In this document: one piece after another, positions 26,118 to 35,000 of the stretch
Layout: each line of letters begins with the position of its first letter
Position numbering within the stretch: position 1 is the first letter of the stretch
Assembly (NCBI RefSeq): GCF_013155395.1
Contig: NZ_JABJWC010000025.1
Coordinates: forward strand, 1-49,100
Source: Komagataeibacter melomenusus
GTDB lineage: Bacteria > Pseudomonadota > Alphaproteobacteria > Acetobacterales > Acetobacteraceae
DNA length: 49,100 bases
Reading direction: 5' to 3'
Position numbers and translations under genes: made by a program
The notes under the pieces: model-generated
The model's database searches: none
What the model was told of the DNA's origin: nothing
What the model saw: only the letters and a program-made list of their open reading frames with translations

Positions 26118-26567
26118 TCAGAGCATGGACTTCGCGCGGGCTTCCACCTTGGCGCAGGCCTGCTTGCGGATGTCGGTCGAGGCATCCTCGAGCGAGATGG
26201 GGGCCTTGCCACCCACCTTCAGCAGGCCGGTCGAGCCATCGGCGTAGGACATGTTGCCCTTCTGGTTGGATGGCACGTCGTTGGTCTTCTTGTTGAAGGC
26301 GGCCAGCACCGGCCATGCCTCGGCAGCAGTCAGGTAGTTGGACTGGATGCAGTAGTTCATGATGCCACCGAGATCGGCGGGCTTGGCGGAGGCAACGGCG
26401 GAGTACACCGTATCAGCCGAGAGCGAACCCGGCTTGATCTGCTCGACCTGATTGGCCACACCGGCGCCCGTGGGCGGCGAAACTTCAGCGGCATGGGCCG
26501 CAAGCGGTGCTGCGGCCAGCAGGGTTGCGAAGGCACTGGCGGACAGGACGCGACCGAACGACACCAT
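26118..26567 (-). CDS. DUF2501 family secreted protein (YjjA-like)
   Basis: A 149-residue secreted protein with a signal peptide ending AAHA-AE. The mature part matches DUF2501 (E. coli YjjA): GIMNYCIQSNYLTAAEAWPVL, a GNMSYADGSTGLLKVGG block and the final KQACAKVEARAKSML. Two Cys residues probably form a disulphide. AAGGA stands 8 nt before ATG 26567, which is why I chose that start over upstream ATGs. DUF2501 has no known role. Confidence 0.85.
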   Translation of the reverse strand: MVSFGRVLSASAFATLLAAAPLAAHAAEVSPPTGAGVANQVEQIKPGSLSADTVYSAVASAKPADLGGIMNYCIQSNYLTAAEAWPVLAAFNKKTNDVPSNQKGNMSYADGSTGLLKVGGKAPISLEDASTDIRKQACAKVEARAKSML

Positions 26568-26938
26568 TTCATTATTCCTTGCACTGTTCATCAGGTGGGC
26601 ACGGCAAGCGCCCACTCATTTGTGAATCTATGTGTCAGGCATAACACGATGCGCGCGCGCCACACCCCTGCGGCGGATATGTCAGGCATTCGTCTTTTCG
26701 ATATATAGCGCCCTTGTCATGCGCTTCATGCGCCATAAACCCCTGTTGTCAGCCGGTATTGCCCCGCCCGCGCGCGGGCCGCGCAAATGGGGTGCATGGT
26801 CAATAAGTTGTGATAATGCCGGATGCCCCCGGCTTTTTTCGCGCAAAACGGGCGCGTGGCGCAATCATGATTGAGTCCGCCCCCACTTCGTGGGAATGCT
26901 GTGGGTTCCTGCCTCTCACCCCACTGCACGGGATCAAC
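26568..26938. other. intergenic region between divergent genes
   Basis: No supported gene. It holds the 14-bp perfect palindrome GCCCGCGCGCGGGC (26766-26779) and a terminator hairpin at 26818-26839, and a TATATA at about 26701. A weak open frame on the plus strand (26632-26874) has no coding character. Confidence 0.5.
26818..26839 (+). terminator. leader terminator/attenuator candidate upstream of the ABC exporter
   Basis: GCCGG-ATGCCC-CCGGC followed by six T, on the plus strand 100 nt before the exporter ATG. No plus-strand gene precedes it closely, so it may end a short leader or small RNA. Confidence 0.55.
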
Positions 26939-28702
26939 ATGCAGCATTTGCGCCTTCTTCTGAAAGATGTCTGGTACCTGACCCGCCCCTATTTCGTGTC
27001 GGAGGACAGGAAATGGGCCTGGGGCCTGCTGGTGGCGGTTCTGGTGCTGACCTTCTCCATCGTGGGGATGGACCTGCTCCAGTCCTTCTCGCGCAATGTG
27101 TATTACACGGCGCTGCAGCAGCGTGATGCCACCACCTTCCTGCGCGGGCTGTTCTGGTATGTGCATAACGAGAACGGGTACGTGCCCGGCTTCTTCATCA
27201 TCACCATCCCGGCCATCCTGTTCGGTGTGTACGCAACCTACCTGCAGCAGATGCTCGGCCTGCGCTGGCGGCGGTGGCTGACCGCGCGCATGACGCGGCA
27301 GTGGATGGAGCACCAGACCTATTTCCGCATCGCCATCACCACATCGGGGCTTGAGGCAGGCGCTGACAACCCTGATCAGCGCATACAGGAAGACCTGAAC
27401 AAATTCGTAACCGATACCCTCGCGCAGTTCATCGACCTGCTCTCCAATATCGTAACGCTGTTCAGCTATGTCGGGCTGTTGTGGGCGCTGTCCGGGCCGC
27501 TGGAAATATGGGGCATGTCCATACCGGGCTATTTCTTCTGGGCGGCGCTGATCTATTCCGTGCTGGCGACGTGGGTGACGCATCTGGCGGGGCACAGGCT
27601 GGCGGGGCTGCAATTCTTCCAGCAGCGTGCCGAGGCCGATTTCCGCTACAGTCTTGTCCATGTGCGCAACAACACGGAAGGCATTGCGCTCTACCGTGGC
27701 GAGGCGGAGGAAAAAGCCGGGCTGGATCGCTCTTTTGCCGCCGTTTACGCCAATTTCCTGTCCATCATGCGCCGGACCAAATGGCTGGGCCTGCTGACTA
27801 CGGGGCTGGAGGTGGTGTCGGGCAATTTCGCGCTGCTGGTGGGCTCGATCCGCTATTTTGCGGGCAAGATGAGCTTCGGCACGCTCATGCAGCTTGTCAT
27901 GGCGTTCTCACGCGTGCAGGGCGCGATGGCCTGGCTGTCGAACTCCTATGGCGCCCTGACCATCTGGCATGCGGAGGTGGCGCGTCTGGCTACCTTCCAG
28001 CGCGTGATGGACCGCGCGCAGGCCATGAAGAGCGAGGTCAGCCTTGTTGCCGCCCCCGCTGGTGGCGCCATGCAGGTCAGCGGGCTGGACGTGTTCCGCC
28101 CCGATGGCACGGTGCTGCTCAGGGATGTGCACCTTACGCTGGCGCCGGGGCAGATGACGGTCGTGACCGGCCCGTCGGGCACCGGCAAGTCCACGCTGTT
28201 CAGGGTGCTGGCGGGGATCTGGCCGTTTGCGAAGGGCACGATCACGCGGCCTGACGTGCCGATGATGTTCGTGCCCCAGCGCCCCTACATGCCAACCGGC
28301 ACGCTGCGCCGGGCCGTGGCTTACCCGGCGGACAGCACGGCCTATTCCGCAACGCAGGTGGCCGAGGCGCTGCAGAAGGTGGGCCTTGGCGCGCTGGTGC
28401 CGCGGCTTGAAAACGAGGAGCCATGGGGGCAGATCCTCTCGCCGGGCGAACTCCAGCGCCTGGCCTTTGCCCGCATCGTGCTGGCGCGACCGGGCTGGGT
28501 CTTTCTTGATGAATCGACCTCGAACCTCGACGCGGCATCCGAGGCAGCGCTTTACGCCCTGCTGGCGCGGGCCTGCCCGGGCATGACGGTGGTGTCGATC
28601 ACGCACCGGCAGTCTGTGGTGGGGATGCACGAAAACGCCATTGACCTCACCCCCTTTGCCGTGCGCCCGGCAGGCGCGCTCAGTGCGGACGCATCGCCCT
28701 GA
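26939..28702 (+). CDS. SbmA/YddA-like ABC transporter (fused permease and ATPase)
   Basis: This 587-residue protein fuses an N-terminal permease of the SbmA/BacA-related type (ABC_membrane_2) with an ATPase. The permease has about six helices; EDLNKFVTDTLAQFIDLLSNIVTLFSYVG and RAEADFRYSLVHVRNNTEGIALYRGE are its characteristic parts. The ATPase has Walker A GPSGTGKST (near residue 411), signature LSPGELQRLAFARIVLARP, Walker B VFLDEST and H-loop SITHR. Members include E. coli YddA and vitamin B12-linked BacA-like exporters and peptisomal ABCD proteins. The last 23 nt overlap the convergent znuA gene. The substrate is not known. Confidence 0.92.
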   Translation: MQHLRLLLKDVWYLTRPYFVSEDRKWAWGLLVAVLVLTFSIVGMDLLQSFSRNVYYTALQQRDATTFLRGLFWYVHNENGYVPGFFIITIPAILFGVYATYLQQMLGLRWRRWLTARMTRQWMEHQTYFRIAITTSGLEAGADNPDQRIQEDLNKFVTDTLAQFIDLLSNIVTLFSYVGLLWALSGPLEIWGMSIPGYFFWAALIYSVLATWVTHLAGHRLAGLQFFQQRAEADFRYSLVHVRNNTEGIALYRGEAEEKAGLDRSFAAVYANFLSIMRRTKWLGLLTTGLEVVSGNFALLVGSIRYFAGKMSFGTLMQLVMAFSRVQGAMAWLSNSYGALTIWHAEVARLATFQRVMDRAQAMKSEVSLVAAPAGGAMQVSGLDVFRPDGTVLLRDVHLTLAPGQMTVVTGPSGTGKSTLFRVLAGIWPFAKGTITRPDVPMMFVPQRPYMPTGTLRRAVAYPADSTAYSATQVAEALQKVGLGALVPRLENEEPWGQILSPGELQRLAFARIVLARPGWVFLDESTSNLDAASEAALYALLARACPGMTVVSITHRQSVVGMHENAIDLTPFAVRPAGALSADASP

Positions 28703-29576
28703 CCATCAGTTCGGTATTGTGGCGCATCATGCTGATGTAATCAGGCGCAGGGCCACCTGCGGTGGAGAGCGCCTCGGCATAAAGCTCGCCGCCGGGCTGT
28801 GCCCCGGTGGCGCGGGCGACCTGCTGCACCAGGCGCGGATCGGTCGCGTTTTCAAGGAAATAGGTGGTCATGCCGCTTTCGCGGATCTGCGTGATCAGCC
28901 TGCCCACATCGGCTGCGGAGGCTTCGGTCTCGGTGGAGAGGCCCTGCGGCGCCATGAAGGTCACGCCATAGGCCCGGCCAAAATAGCCAAAAGCATCATG
29001 GCTGGTCAGCACGCGCCGCCGCGCGGGCGGTATGGTGCCGATGGCGGTGCGGATGTCATGGTCAAGGGCCTGCAACTGCGCGACATAGGTGGCGGCCGAG
29101 GCACGGAAATCATCCGCATCCGCCGGGTCGGCGGCAATCAGCGCATCGCAGATGTTGTGGGTCCAGACAATCACGTTGGGCACGCTGTTCCACACATGCG
29201 GGTCGGTTTCCACCTGCGGGCCATCGTGTTCGGTATGGAGGTCGATCCCGTCTGATACGATGACCGGCCTGCCCTGATAGCCCGCCGCGTGGGCCAGGCG
29301 GGCGAACCAGCTTTCCAGCCCCTCGCCACTCATGAATACGACATCGGCCTGCCGCAGGGCGCGCGCATCATCGGGGGCGGGCTCGAATTCATGCGGGTCG
29401 CCATCAGGCGGCACCAGCGAGGTGACGGCAACATGCGCGCCGCCCACATGCGACACCACATCGGCCAGCACGGTAAAGCTGGCAACGGCATGCACCACAT
29501 GCGGCGCGGGGGCGGCATGGGCAGGCAGGATGGACAGGAAACCGCAGAAGCCCAGAAGGCAGGTGAGGCGGCGCAT
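28680..29576 (-). CDS. znuA: zinc ABC transporter substrate-binding protein ZnuA-like
   Basis: This 298-residue periplasmic cluster A-I binding protein has a signal peptide (LPAHAAP). The metal ligands I can place are His in DPHEFEP, His in DPHVWNS and His in TSHDAFGYFGRAYG; the last ligand is a Glu or Asp in the C-terminal lobe. The His-rich loop of many ZnuA proteins is reduced to HTEHDGP. Sequence alone does not separate Zn from Mn binders; the Zur box at the head of the operon argues for zinc. Its ATG lies 1 nt after the permease stop. The 3' end overlaps the convergent ABC exporter. Confidence 0.88.
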   Translation of the reverse strand: MRRLTCLLGFCGFLSILPAHAAPAPHVVHAVASFTVLADVVSHVGGAHVAVTSLVPPDGDPHEFEPAPDDARALRQADVVFMSGEGLESWFARLAHAAGYQGRPVIVSDGIDLHTEHDGPQVETDPHVWNSVPNVIVWTHNICDALIAADPADADDFRASAATYVAQLQALDHDIRTAIGTIPPARRRVLTSHDAFGYFGRAYGVTFMAPQGLSTETEASAADVGRLITQIRESGMTTYFLENATDPRLVQQVARATGAQPGGELYAEALSTAGGPAPDYISMMRHNTELMVRAMRPH

Positions 29577-29577
29577 G

Positions 29578-30450
29578 TCAGTGACTCCGGAAGGGGGATG
29601 CACCACCCCCCGCGCGGATGCCGGCGGGGGAGGCGAGAAGGGAGAACAGGTAGGCCGCCGAGCAGGTCAGGATGATGCACGGCCCCGCCGCCAGCCGGAA
29701 ATGGTAGGACACGAGCAGCCCTGTAAAGCCCGCGAGCATGCCCACCGTGGCCGAGAGCGCCATCATGGGCACGAGGCGGCGCGTCCACAGCCGTGCGGTG
29801 GCGGCGGGCACCATCATCATGCCGACCGACATGAGCGTGCCCAGCGCCTCGAACCCCGCCACGAGGTTGATGACCACAAGGAACAGGAACACCATGTGGT
29901 ACAGCGCCCCCCGGCTGCCGGTCATGCGCATGAAGCCGGGGTCCACGCATTCCATGACCAGTGGCCGCCAGATGAAGGACAGCAGGAACAGGCTGAGCGT
30001 GGTGATGCCCGCCATCAGGTACAGGGCCGGCCCGTCAATGGCGAGGATGGTGCCGAACAGCACATGCAGCAGGTCGATGTTCGACCCCCGCGCCGAGACG
30101 ATCAGCACGCCCAGCGCCAGTGACGTAAGGTAGAAGCTGGCAAAGCTCGCATCTTCGGCCAGATGCGTGCGGCGGCTGACCAGGCCTGCCAGCAGTGCCA
30201 CCCCCAGCCCCGCCGCGATGCCACCCAGCCCCATGGCCGTAAGCGACAGCCCGCCTGCGGCCAGAAAGCCTATGGCGGCGCCGGGCAGGATGGCATGGCT
30301 CATCGCATCGCCAATCAGGCTCATGCGGCGCAGTTGCAGCAGCACGCCCACCGGCCCCGCCCCCATGCCCAGCGTGATGGAGGCGACCAGCGCGCGGCGC
30401 ATGAAGCCAAAGGTGGCGAACGGCTCCCATAGCCCGGCCAGCATGCTCAT
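29578..30450 (-). CDS. znuB: zinc ABC transporter permease ZnuB-like
   Basis: A 290-residue inner-membrane protein with about eight hydrophobic segments of the ABC-3 family. GDAMSHAILPGAAIGFLAAGG is the family signature (coupling helix and first core segment) and LVAGFEALGTLMSVGMMMVPAATARLWTRRL matches the conserved C-terminal part. The start ATG overlaps the ATPase gene by 4 nt (ATGA), and the stop is 1 nt from znuA, showing tight coupling in one operon. Confidence 0.92.
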   Translation of the reverse strand: MSMLAGLWEPFATFGFMRRALVASITLGMGAGPVGVLLQLRRMSLIGDAMSHAILPGAAIGFLAAGGLSLTAMGLGGIAAGLGVALLAGLVSRRTHLAEDASFASFYLTSLALGVLIVSARGSNIDLLHVLFGTILAIDGPALYLMAGITTLSLFLLSFIWRPLVMECVDPGFMRMTGSRGALYHMVFLFLVVINLVAGFEALGTLMSVGMMMVPAATARLWTRRLVPMMALSATVGMLAGFTGLLVSYHFRLAAGPCIILTCSAAYLFSLLASPAGIRAGGGASPFRSH

Positions 30451-31175
30451 GCCGGGCCGCCTGCCCATGTGGGCTGCGGTGTATCATAGGCGCGTTGCAG
30501 CGTGCCCGGCGTAAGGATGCGGGCGGTCTCGCCCCAGATCGCCCGCCCGCCCGAGAGCAGCACCACATGGGGAAAGCAGGTGCGGATCTGGTGCATGTCA
30601 TGCAGCACGGCGATGATAGTGCGGCCCTGCGCGTGCCATTCGCGCACCAGGGCAAGCAGGTCCTGCGTGGTGGGGGCATCGAGCGCGGTGAAGGGTTCAT
30701 CGAGCATGATGATGGTGGCATCGGTCATGAGCAGGCGCGCGAACAGCAGGCGCTGGAACTGCCCGGCCGAGAGCGCATCGATCATGCGCCCGGCCTGTTT
30801 TTCCAGCCCCACACGGCACAATGCATCGGCCGCGCGCAGGCGCACGGCCCGGCTGGCGGCGCCGAAGGCCCCCGTCTGGCGCCATGCGCCACCGAGCACC
30901 ATGTCCGTCACGCTGATGGGAAAGGCGCGGTCAATGATGCGGGCCTGCGGCAGGTAGCCAAAATCCTGCGCGCGCAGTCCGCCGAGGGTGATCCGGCCTG
31001 CACTCAGCGGCACCTCGCCGAGTATGGCGCGCAGGAGTGTGGACTTGCCCGCGCCATTGGCCCCTGCGATGGCGGTCATGCTGCCGGGCGCGAAACTGCC
31101 GGTGACATGCTGCCACACCGGCGTGCCGTTTAGCGTGACAGCCGCATCATCCAGCCCGATGGCGCCATGGCTCAT
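30447..31175 (-). CDS. znuC: zinc ABC transporter ATPase ZnuC-like
   Basis: A 242-residue ABC ATPase with Walker A GANGAGKST, Q-loop in LPQARIIDRAFPISVTDMVLGG, signature LSAGQFQRLLFARLL, Walker B TIIMLDEPFTAL and H-loop VLHDM. The DFGYLPQ… and FPISVTDMV segments are typical of metal ABC ATPases. It overlaps by ATGA both the small gene before it and the permease after it. Confidence 0.94.
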   Translation of the reverse strand: MSHGAIGLDDAAVTLNGTPVWQHVTGSFAPGSMTAIAGANGAGKSTLLRAILGEVPLSAGRITLGGLRAQDFGYLPQARIIDRAFPISVTDMVLGGAWRQTGAFGAASRAVRLRAADALCRVGLEKQAGRMIDALSAGQFQRLLFARLLMTDATIIMLDEPFTALDAPTTQDLLALVREWHAQGRTIIAVLHDMHQIRTCFPHVVLLSGGRAIWGETARILTPGTLQRAYDTPQPTWAGGPA

Positions 31176-31369
31176 GGCTGGGCCACGGCCCAGGCCACCA
31201 GCCCCCATAACAGGCCACAGGGCAGCGCCATGCACACCAGGCGCTGCCAGCCTGCGCGGGCCATCCATGTCAGCGGCAGCGGCGTTGCGGCGCTGGGGGC
31301 CGGATGGGGCATGGTCGGGCTGCTGTCCTGTGGGGCGGGATGGGCGGCAGATGGGGACGGGAATGGCAT
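31172..31369 (-). CDS. small membrane protein leading the zinc operon
   Basis: A 65-residue protein, starting MPFPSPSAAHP, with a Pro/Ser/Ala-rich N-terminal half and one C-terminal membrane helix (LVCMALPCGLLWGLVAWAVA). It overlaps znuC by ATGA, the same coupling used between znuC and znuB, and is the first gene after the Zur box. That context supports a real gene linked to zinc uptake. The ATG at 31399 would lie inside the Zur box, so the internal start at 31369 is preferred. No family is recognised. Confidence 0.55.
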   Translation of the reverse strand: MPFPSPSAAHPAPQDSSPTMPHPAPSAATPLPLTWMARAGWQRLVCMALPCGLLWGLVAWAVAQP

Positions 31370-31383
31370 GGGAGCGCCCAAAG

Positions 31384-31398
31384 TGTTATAATATAACA
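31384..31398. promoter_or_regulatory. Zur box
   Basis: TGTTATAATATAACA is a perfect 7-1-7 inverted repeat and exactly matches the core of the Zur consensus I recall (TGTTATANTATAACA). It lies upstream of the zinc operon on the minus strand and 83 nt before the LysE-type gene on the plus strand, so it may control both. Confidence 0.88.
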
Positions 31399-31480
31399 TT
31401 TGTTTACAGCACGGGCTTGCCCTCCGTCAAGCGAAGGCTGCATTGTTACGCCATGCGCACGGACGGATCGGGGGGAACGG

Positions 31481-32110
31481 GTGAGCTTTCATACATGGCT
31501 GCTGTTTGCTGCGACCGCCTTCCTGCTCTCGGCCATGCCGGGGCCGAACATGATGCATGTCATGTCCATCAGCGTGCGCCATGGGCTGCTGCGCAGCACG
31601 GGGGTCATGGCGGGGTGCATGCTGGCCATCGTGCTGGTGGTGTGTGCCTCCCTTGCCGGCATGGCGGGCGTGCTGGCGGCATCACCCCGGCTGTTTGCGG
31701 TGCTGCGCGTGGTGGGGGCCGCGTATCTGGTGTTTCTGGGCGTGCGCGTATGGATGGCGCGCGACACGGAAGGTGAGGGCGCACAGGCGGCGGATGCTTC
31801 TGCCCCCGCCCCGTGGCGCGACCTGTTCCGTGACGGATTCCTGACCGGCATCAGCAACCCCAAGCTGCTGCTGTTCGCGGCGGCCTTCCTGCCGCAGTTC
31901 GTCAACCCCGCCGCCCCGCATATGCCGCAATATGGGCTGCTGGTCGTGACCTTCGCGGTTGTGGAGGCGTTCTGGTACCTGGTCTATGCGGGTGGCGGGC
32001 GCATGCTGTCGGCCTGGCTGCGCACGCCGGTGGTGCGGCGGGTGTTTGGAATCGTGACCGGGCTGGTGTTCATGGGGTTCGGGGCCATGCTGCTGCTGGC
32101 GCGTGTTTAG
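31481..32110 (+). CDS. LysE/RhtB family exporter
   Basis: A 209-residue membrane protein with six hydrophobic segments. AFLLSAMPGPNMMHVMSISVRHGLLRS is the LysE/RhtB N-terminal signature and GFLTGISNPKLLLFAAAFLPQFVNP is the second conserved block. Members export basic or neutral amino acids. I chose GTG 31481, preceded by GGGGGAACGG, because the family begins at this point; the frame upstream runs into the Zur box. It diverges from the zinc operon, and zinc control is possible but unproved. Confidence 0.88.
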   Translation: MSFHTWLLFAATAFLLSAMPGPNMMHVMSISVRHGLLRSTGVMAGCMLAIVLVVCASLAGMAGVLAASPRLFAVLRVVGAAYLVFLGVRVWMARDTEGEGAQAADASAPAPWRDLFRDGFLTGISNPKLLLFAAAFLPQFVNPAAPHMPQYGLLVVTFAVVEAFWYLVYAGGGRMLSAWLRTPVVRRVFGIVTGLVFMGFGAMLLLARV

Positions 32111-32494
32111 GGGTTCTGCCTGAAGACAGCGATGGCATAAAAGTCTCTGGATGATGGCATCCGGGCCGGGTGGGTGTGGTCCATGTTCCGCCTTTGTGCA
32201 GTATTGCGGTGCAGGCATATGGAAACACCATGGGCGGTGTGTGTGTTTTAGTATCGATTCCATATAGTTGTGCTGCATCAGACTATGCCGGGAGCAAAAG
32301 CCGGGTCATCACGGGCGGTGGATGAAGTAGGCGCTTCTATATACAACCATATATAGACATCTGTATCTATAAAGACACAGTCATGCGCTATATGACGATT
32401 ACGTGATTAATATATTTATGCTGATATAGACGCTGCGGCAGGTGGGTTATATACGGCCATACATGTTCAAAATGGCTAACGAAATGGAATCAGC
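32111..32494. other. AT-rich upstream region of the TonB receptor
   Basis: No gene seen. A decayed left end of the palindromic element (ATAAAAGTCTCTGG, 32137-32150) follows the LysE gene. From 32325 to 32450 the DNA is very AT-rich with repeated TATATAGAC and ATATA motifs, probably the receptor's promoter. I could not identify a convincing Fur box. Confidence 0.45.
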
Positions 32495-34834
32495 ATGGCC
32501 AGAATGACCGCAGGTATGGCGTGGATGCTTTCGGCCAGTCTTGGCGCACTGCTCATCCCCTCCGCTTATGCGCAGGGCACGGATGCGGACAAGGGCCGCA
32601 AGGCCCTCCCGGCCGCCAAAAGCACCCCTGCCACGGATGATGCCGTAGGCTCCGCCAATGCGGAAGAGATGACCGTGATCGGCCACCACCGCATGGTGGC
32701 GGGTGCCGCGGCCAACTATAACAAGAAGATGGCCAATCTCGGCCCGCTGGGCACGCGCCGCACGCTTGATACGCCCATGTCGATCATGACCGTGCCGCAT
32801 GACGTGATCGTCAACCAGCAGGCGCGCAACATCAACGACCTGATGCAGTACATCCCCTCGGTGCAGCTTGAAACGCGCGCCGACCCCGGCACCAGCCGCC
32901 CGCAGTCGCGCGGGTTCGAGGCGGATGTGATCTCCAACAGCCGCATCGACGGGCTGAACGCCTTCACGGTTACGCCCTACGCCGCCGAGCAGTTCGACAA
33001 CGTGCAGGTGCTCAACGGCCTTGCGGGCGCCCTGTATGGCCCCCAGAACCCGGCGGGCACGTTCGAATACGGCCTCAAGCGCCCGACCGACGAGCGCATC
33101 AACCGCCTTGTGGTGGGCGTGGATTCCGTCGGCACGCTGATGGAAAATGTCGATGTATCGGGCCGCGCGGGCAAGCATGGCTGGTTTGGCTACCGCATCA
33201 ACCTGCTGCATGGCGATGGCACGTCCTACGTGCAGGACAGCTGGGTGCGGCGCAACATGGTCAGCGCCGATTTCGATATCCATTTCGACCGCGATACCGT
33301 GCTGGAACTTGATGCCAGCCATTACACGTTCGATGAACGTGGCATGCCCGCGGGCGTCAACCTCAAGGGCTATGACCTGCCCACAGCCCCTGACCTGAGC
33401 AAGCCCCATATGGGCCAGGACTATTCGGGCTACAATTCCGAGAACAACGTCTTCCTGGCCAAGCTCCGGCACCGCATCAACGATAACTGGAGCTTCGTCA
33501 TCGGCGGGCTGTACCAGGATTCGGGGCGGCAGGTGTTTGAATCAGCCGACTCGCTGATCAACAATTCCGGTGGCTATACGCAGGCGCTGTCGGCCGCCAC
33601 CACGGTCAATGACTTCAAGGTCGGCAGTAACATGGCCTATGTCAACGGCCATGTGCGCACGGGCTTCATCAGGCATGATCTGGTCATTGGCACCAATGGC
33701 TACATGGAAGGCGGCTATAATCCCCTGAGCGGGCAGAGCTATACCGATATCAAGGCGGGCTCGCTGTACAACCCCACGGTCGCGGCCAATGGCCCGCAGC
33801 CCTATTACAGTGGCAAGTATGAATCGCAGTACGTGCGCTACCAGTCGATGATCCTGGGTGACACGGTGCATTTCAACAAGCACTGGTCGGTCATGGGCAC
33901 GCTGGCATGGAGCTGGCTGGATCAGGATGCCACCGGCACCACGACGGCAGCGAAGAACACCACGAGCATCGAGAACGGTTATACCGTCACCACCACCCAT
34001 CTGGCCAAGGGTGCCACCACCAACACCCGTGCCAATGCAGCCTTCAGCCCCATGGCCAGCCTGGTCTACAAGCCGACTGACAACCAGACCGCCTATTTCA
34101 CCTATGGCCGCTCGCTGCAGGCGGGTACATCCGCCCCGGCCGATGCGCTCAATGCCAATGCCCTTACATCCCCCGTGCATAGCGAGGAATATGAGGTGGG
34201 CTACAAGCTGCAATGGCGCCAGATGCAGTTCAACGTGGCGGGTTTCCGCGCCACGCGCAGCTATGCCTTTTATGAAGGCAGCAACACGCTGTATGGCAAT
34301 TTCGGCATCCAGCGCAATTATGGCGTGGAGTTCCAGGCCATGGGGCATATCACGCCCCGCCTGTCCGTTATCGGCGGCATGACATGGATCGATGCGGAAC
34401 TGACCCATGCAGGCTTTGCCGCCCTTAACAACAAGGAAGTGGTGGGCGTGGCGCCCCTGCAGGCCAATGCGCTGATGGATTACCGCATTCCGTTCCCGCG
34501 TGGTTTCGCGCTCAATGGCCTGGCCGTGAATGCCAACGTGCATTACACCGGCCGCCGTGCGGCGGATCTTGAAAATACAACCTATGCCGGTTCCTACGTA
34601 ACGCTGGATCTGGGCCTGCGTTATCCGTTCCGTGCGGCAAAGCATCCGTGGATGGCGCGCTTTGGCGTGACGAATGTTGCCAATGAGCGGTACTGGTCCT
34701 CGATCTATAATGGCACGGCCTCAAGTGCCGGGATCACGACCAAGGATGCGACGGCCAAGTCGCTTGATGCGGGCAGCGCCGCCTATGCCGGCATGCCGCG
34801 TGCCTTCCACTTCACGCTGGAAGCCGACTTCTGA
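32495..34834 (+). CDS. TonB-dependent siderophore receptor
   Basis: A 779-residue outer-membrane receptor. The signal peptide ends at SAYAQ; a TonB-box-like EEMTVIGHH follows at about residue 52. The plug includes RRTLDTPMSIMTVPHDVIVNQQARNINDLMQYIPSVQ, RPQSRGFEADVISNSRIDGLN and QVLNGLAGALYGPQNPAG, which match the FhuE/FpvA-type siderophore receptor group. The rest is beta-barrel ending in an aromatic residue (EADF). It would take up a ferric siderophore, fitting the siderophore-interacting reductase at 7.6 kb. A terminator follows closely. Which siderophore is used is unknown. Confidence 0.93.
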   Translation: MARMTAGMAWMLSASLGALLIPSAYAQGTDADKGRKALPAAKSTPATDDAVGSANAEEMTVIGHHRMVAGAAANYNKKMANLGPLGTRRTLDTPMSIMTVPHDVIVNQQARNINDLMQYIPSVQLETRADPGTSRPQSRGFEADVISNSRIDGLNAFTVTPYAAEQFDNVQVLNGLAGALYGPQNPAGTFEYGLKRPTDERINRLVVGVDSVGTLMENVDVSGRAGKHGWFGYRINLLHGDGTSYVQDSWVRRNMVSADFDIHFDRDTVLELDASHYTFDERGMPAGVNLKGYDLPTAPDLSKPHMGQDYSGYNSENNVFLAKLRHRINDNWSFVIGGLYQDSGRQVFESADSLINNSGGYTQALSAATTVNDFKVGSNMAYVNGHVRTGFIRHDLVIGTNGYMEGGYNPLSGQSYTDIKAGSLYNPTVAANGPQPYYSGKYESQYVRYQSMILGDTVHFNKHWSVMGTLAWSWLDQDATGTTTAAKNTTSIENGYTVTTTHLAKGATTNTRANAAFSPMASLVYKPTDNQTAYFTYGRSLQAGTSAPADALNANALTSPVHSEEYEVGYKLQWRQMQFNVAGFRATRSYAFYEGSNTLYGNFGIQRNYGVEFQAMGHITPRLSVIGGMTWIDAELTHAGFAALNNKEVVGVAPLQANALMDYRIPFPRGFALNGLAVNANVHYTGRRAADLENTTYAGSYVTLDLGLRYPFRAAKHPWMARFGVTNVANERYWSSIYNGTASSAGITTKDATAKSLDAGSAAYAGMPRAFHFTLEADF

Positions 34835-34856
34835 AAACGTCGTTCAAAAAACAGCA

Positions 34857-34904
34857 CACGTTTTTGGGTGCCGCCTTTTTTAAAAAGGGCGGCATTTTTT
34901 TTTG
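34857..34904 (+). terminator. terminator formed by palindromic element copy 9
   Basis: GTTTTTGGGTGCCGCC then GCCGCC…GGGCGGC with T6/A5 inner arms and ten T afterwards. It follows the receptor gene by about 25 nt and has all the parts of an intrinsic terminator. Confidence 0.85.
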
Positions 34905-35000
34905 CAAGGCCCCGCGCACCCGCTTGTGATGGCGGGCAGGGGCGCGAAAGGTGGGTGGCGTGCCCATATTCCCTTCAACCATAAGGGAAGGAACGCCACC

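Noticed and set aside
32280-32460. A cobalamin riboswitch or Fur box before the TonB receptor
   Set aside because: Neither the B12-box core nor a convincing Fur dyad could be found by eye.
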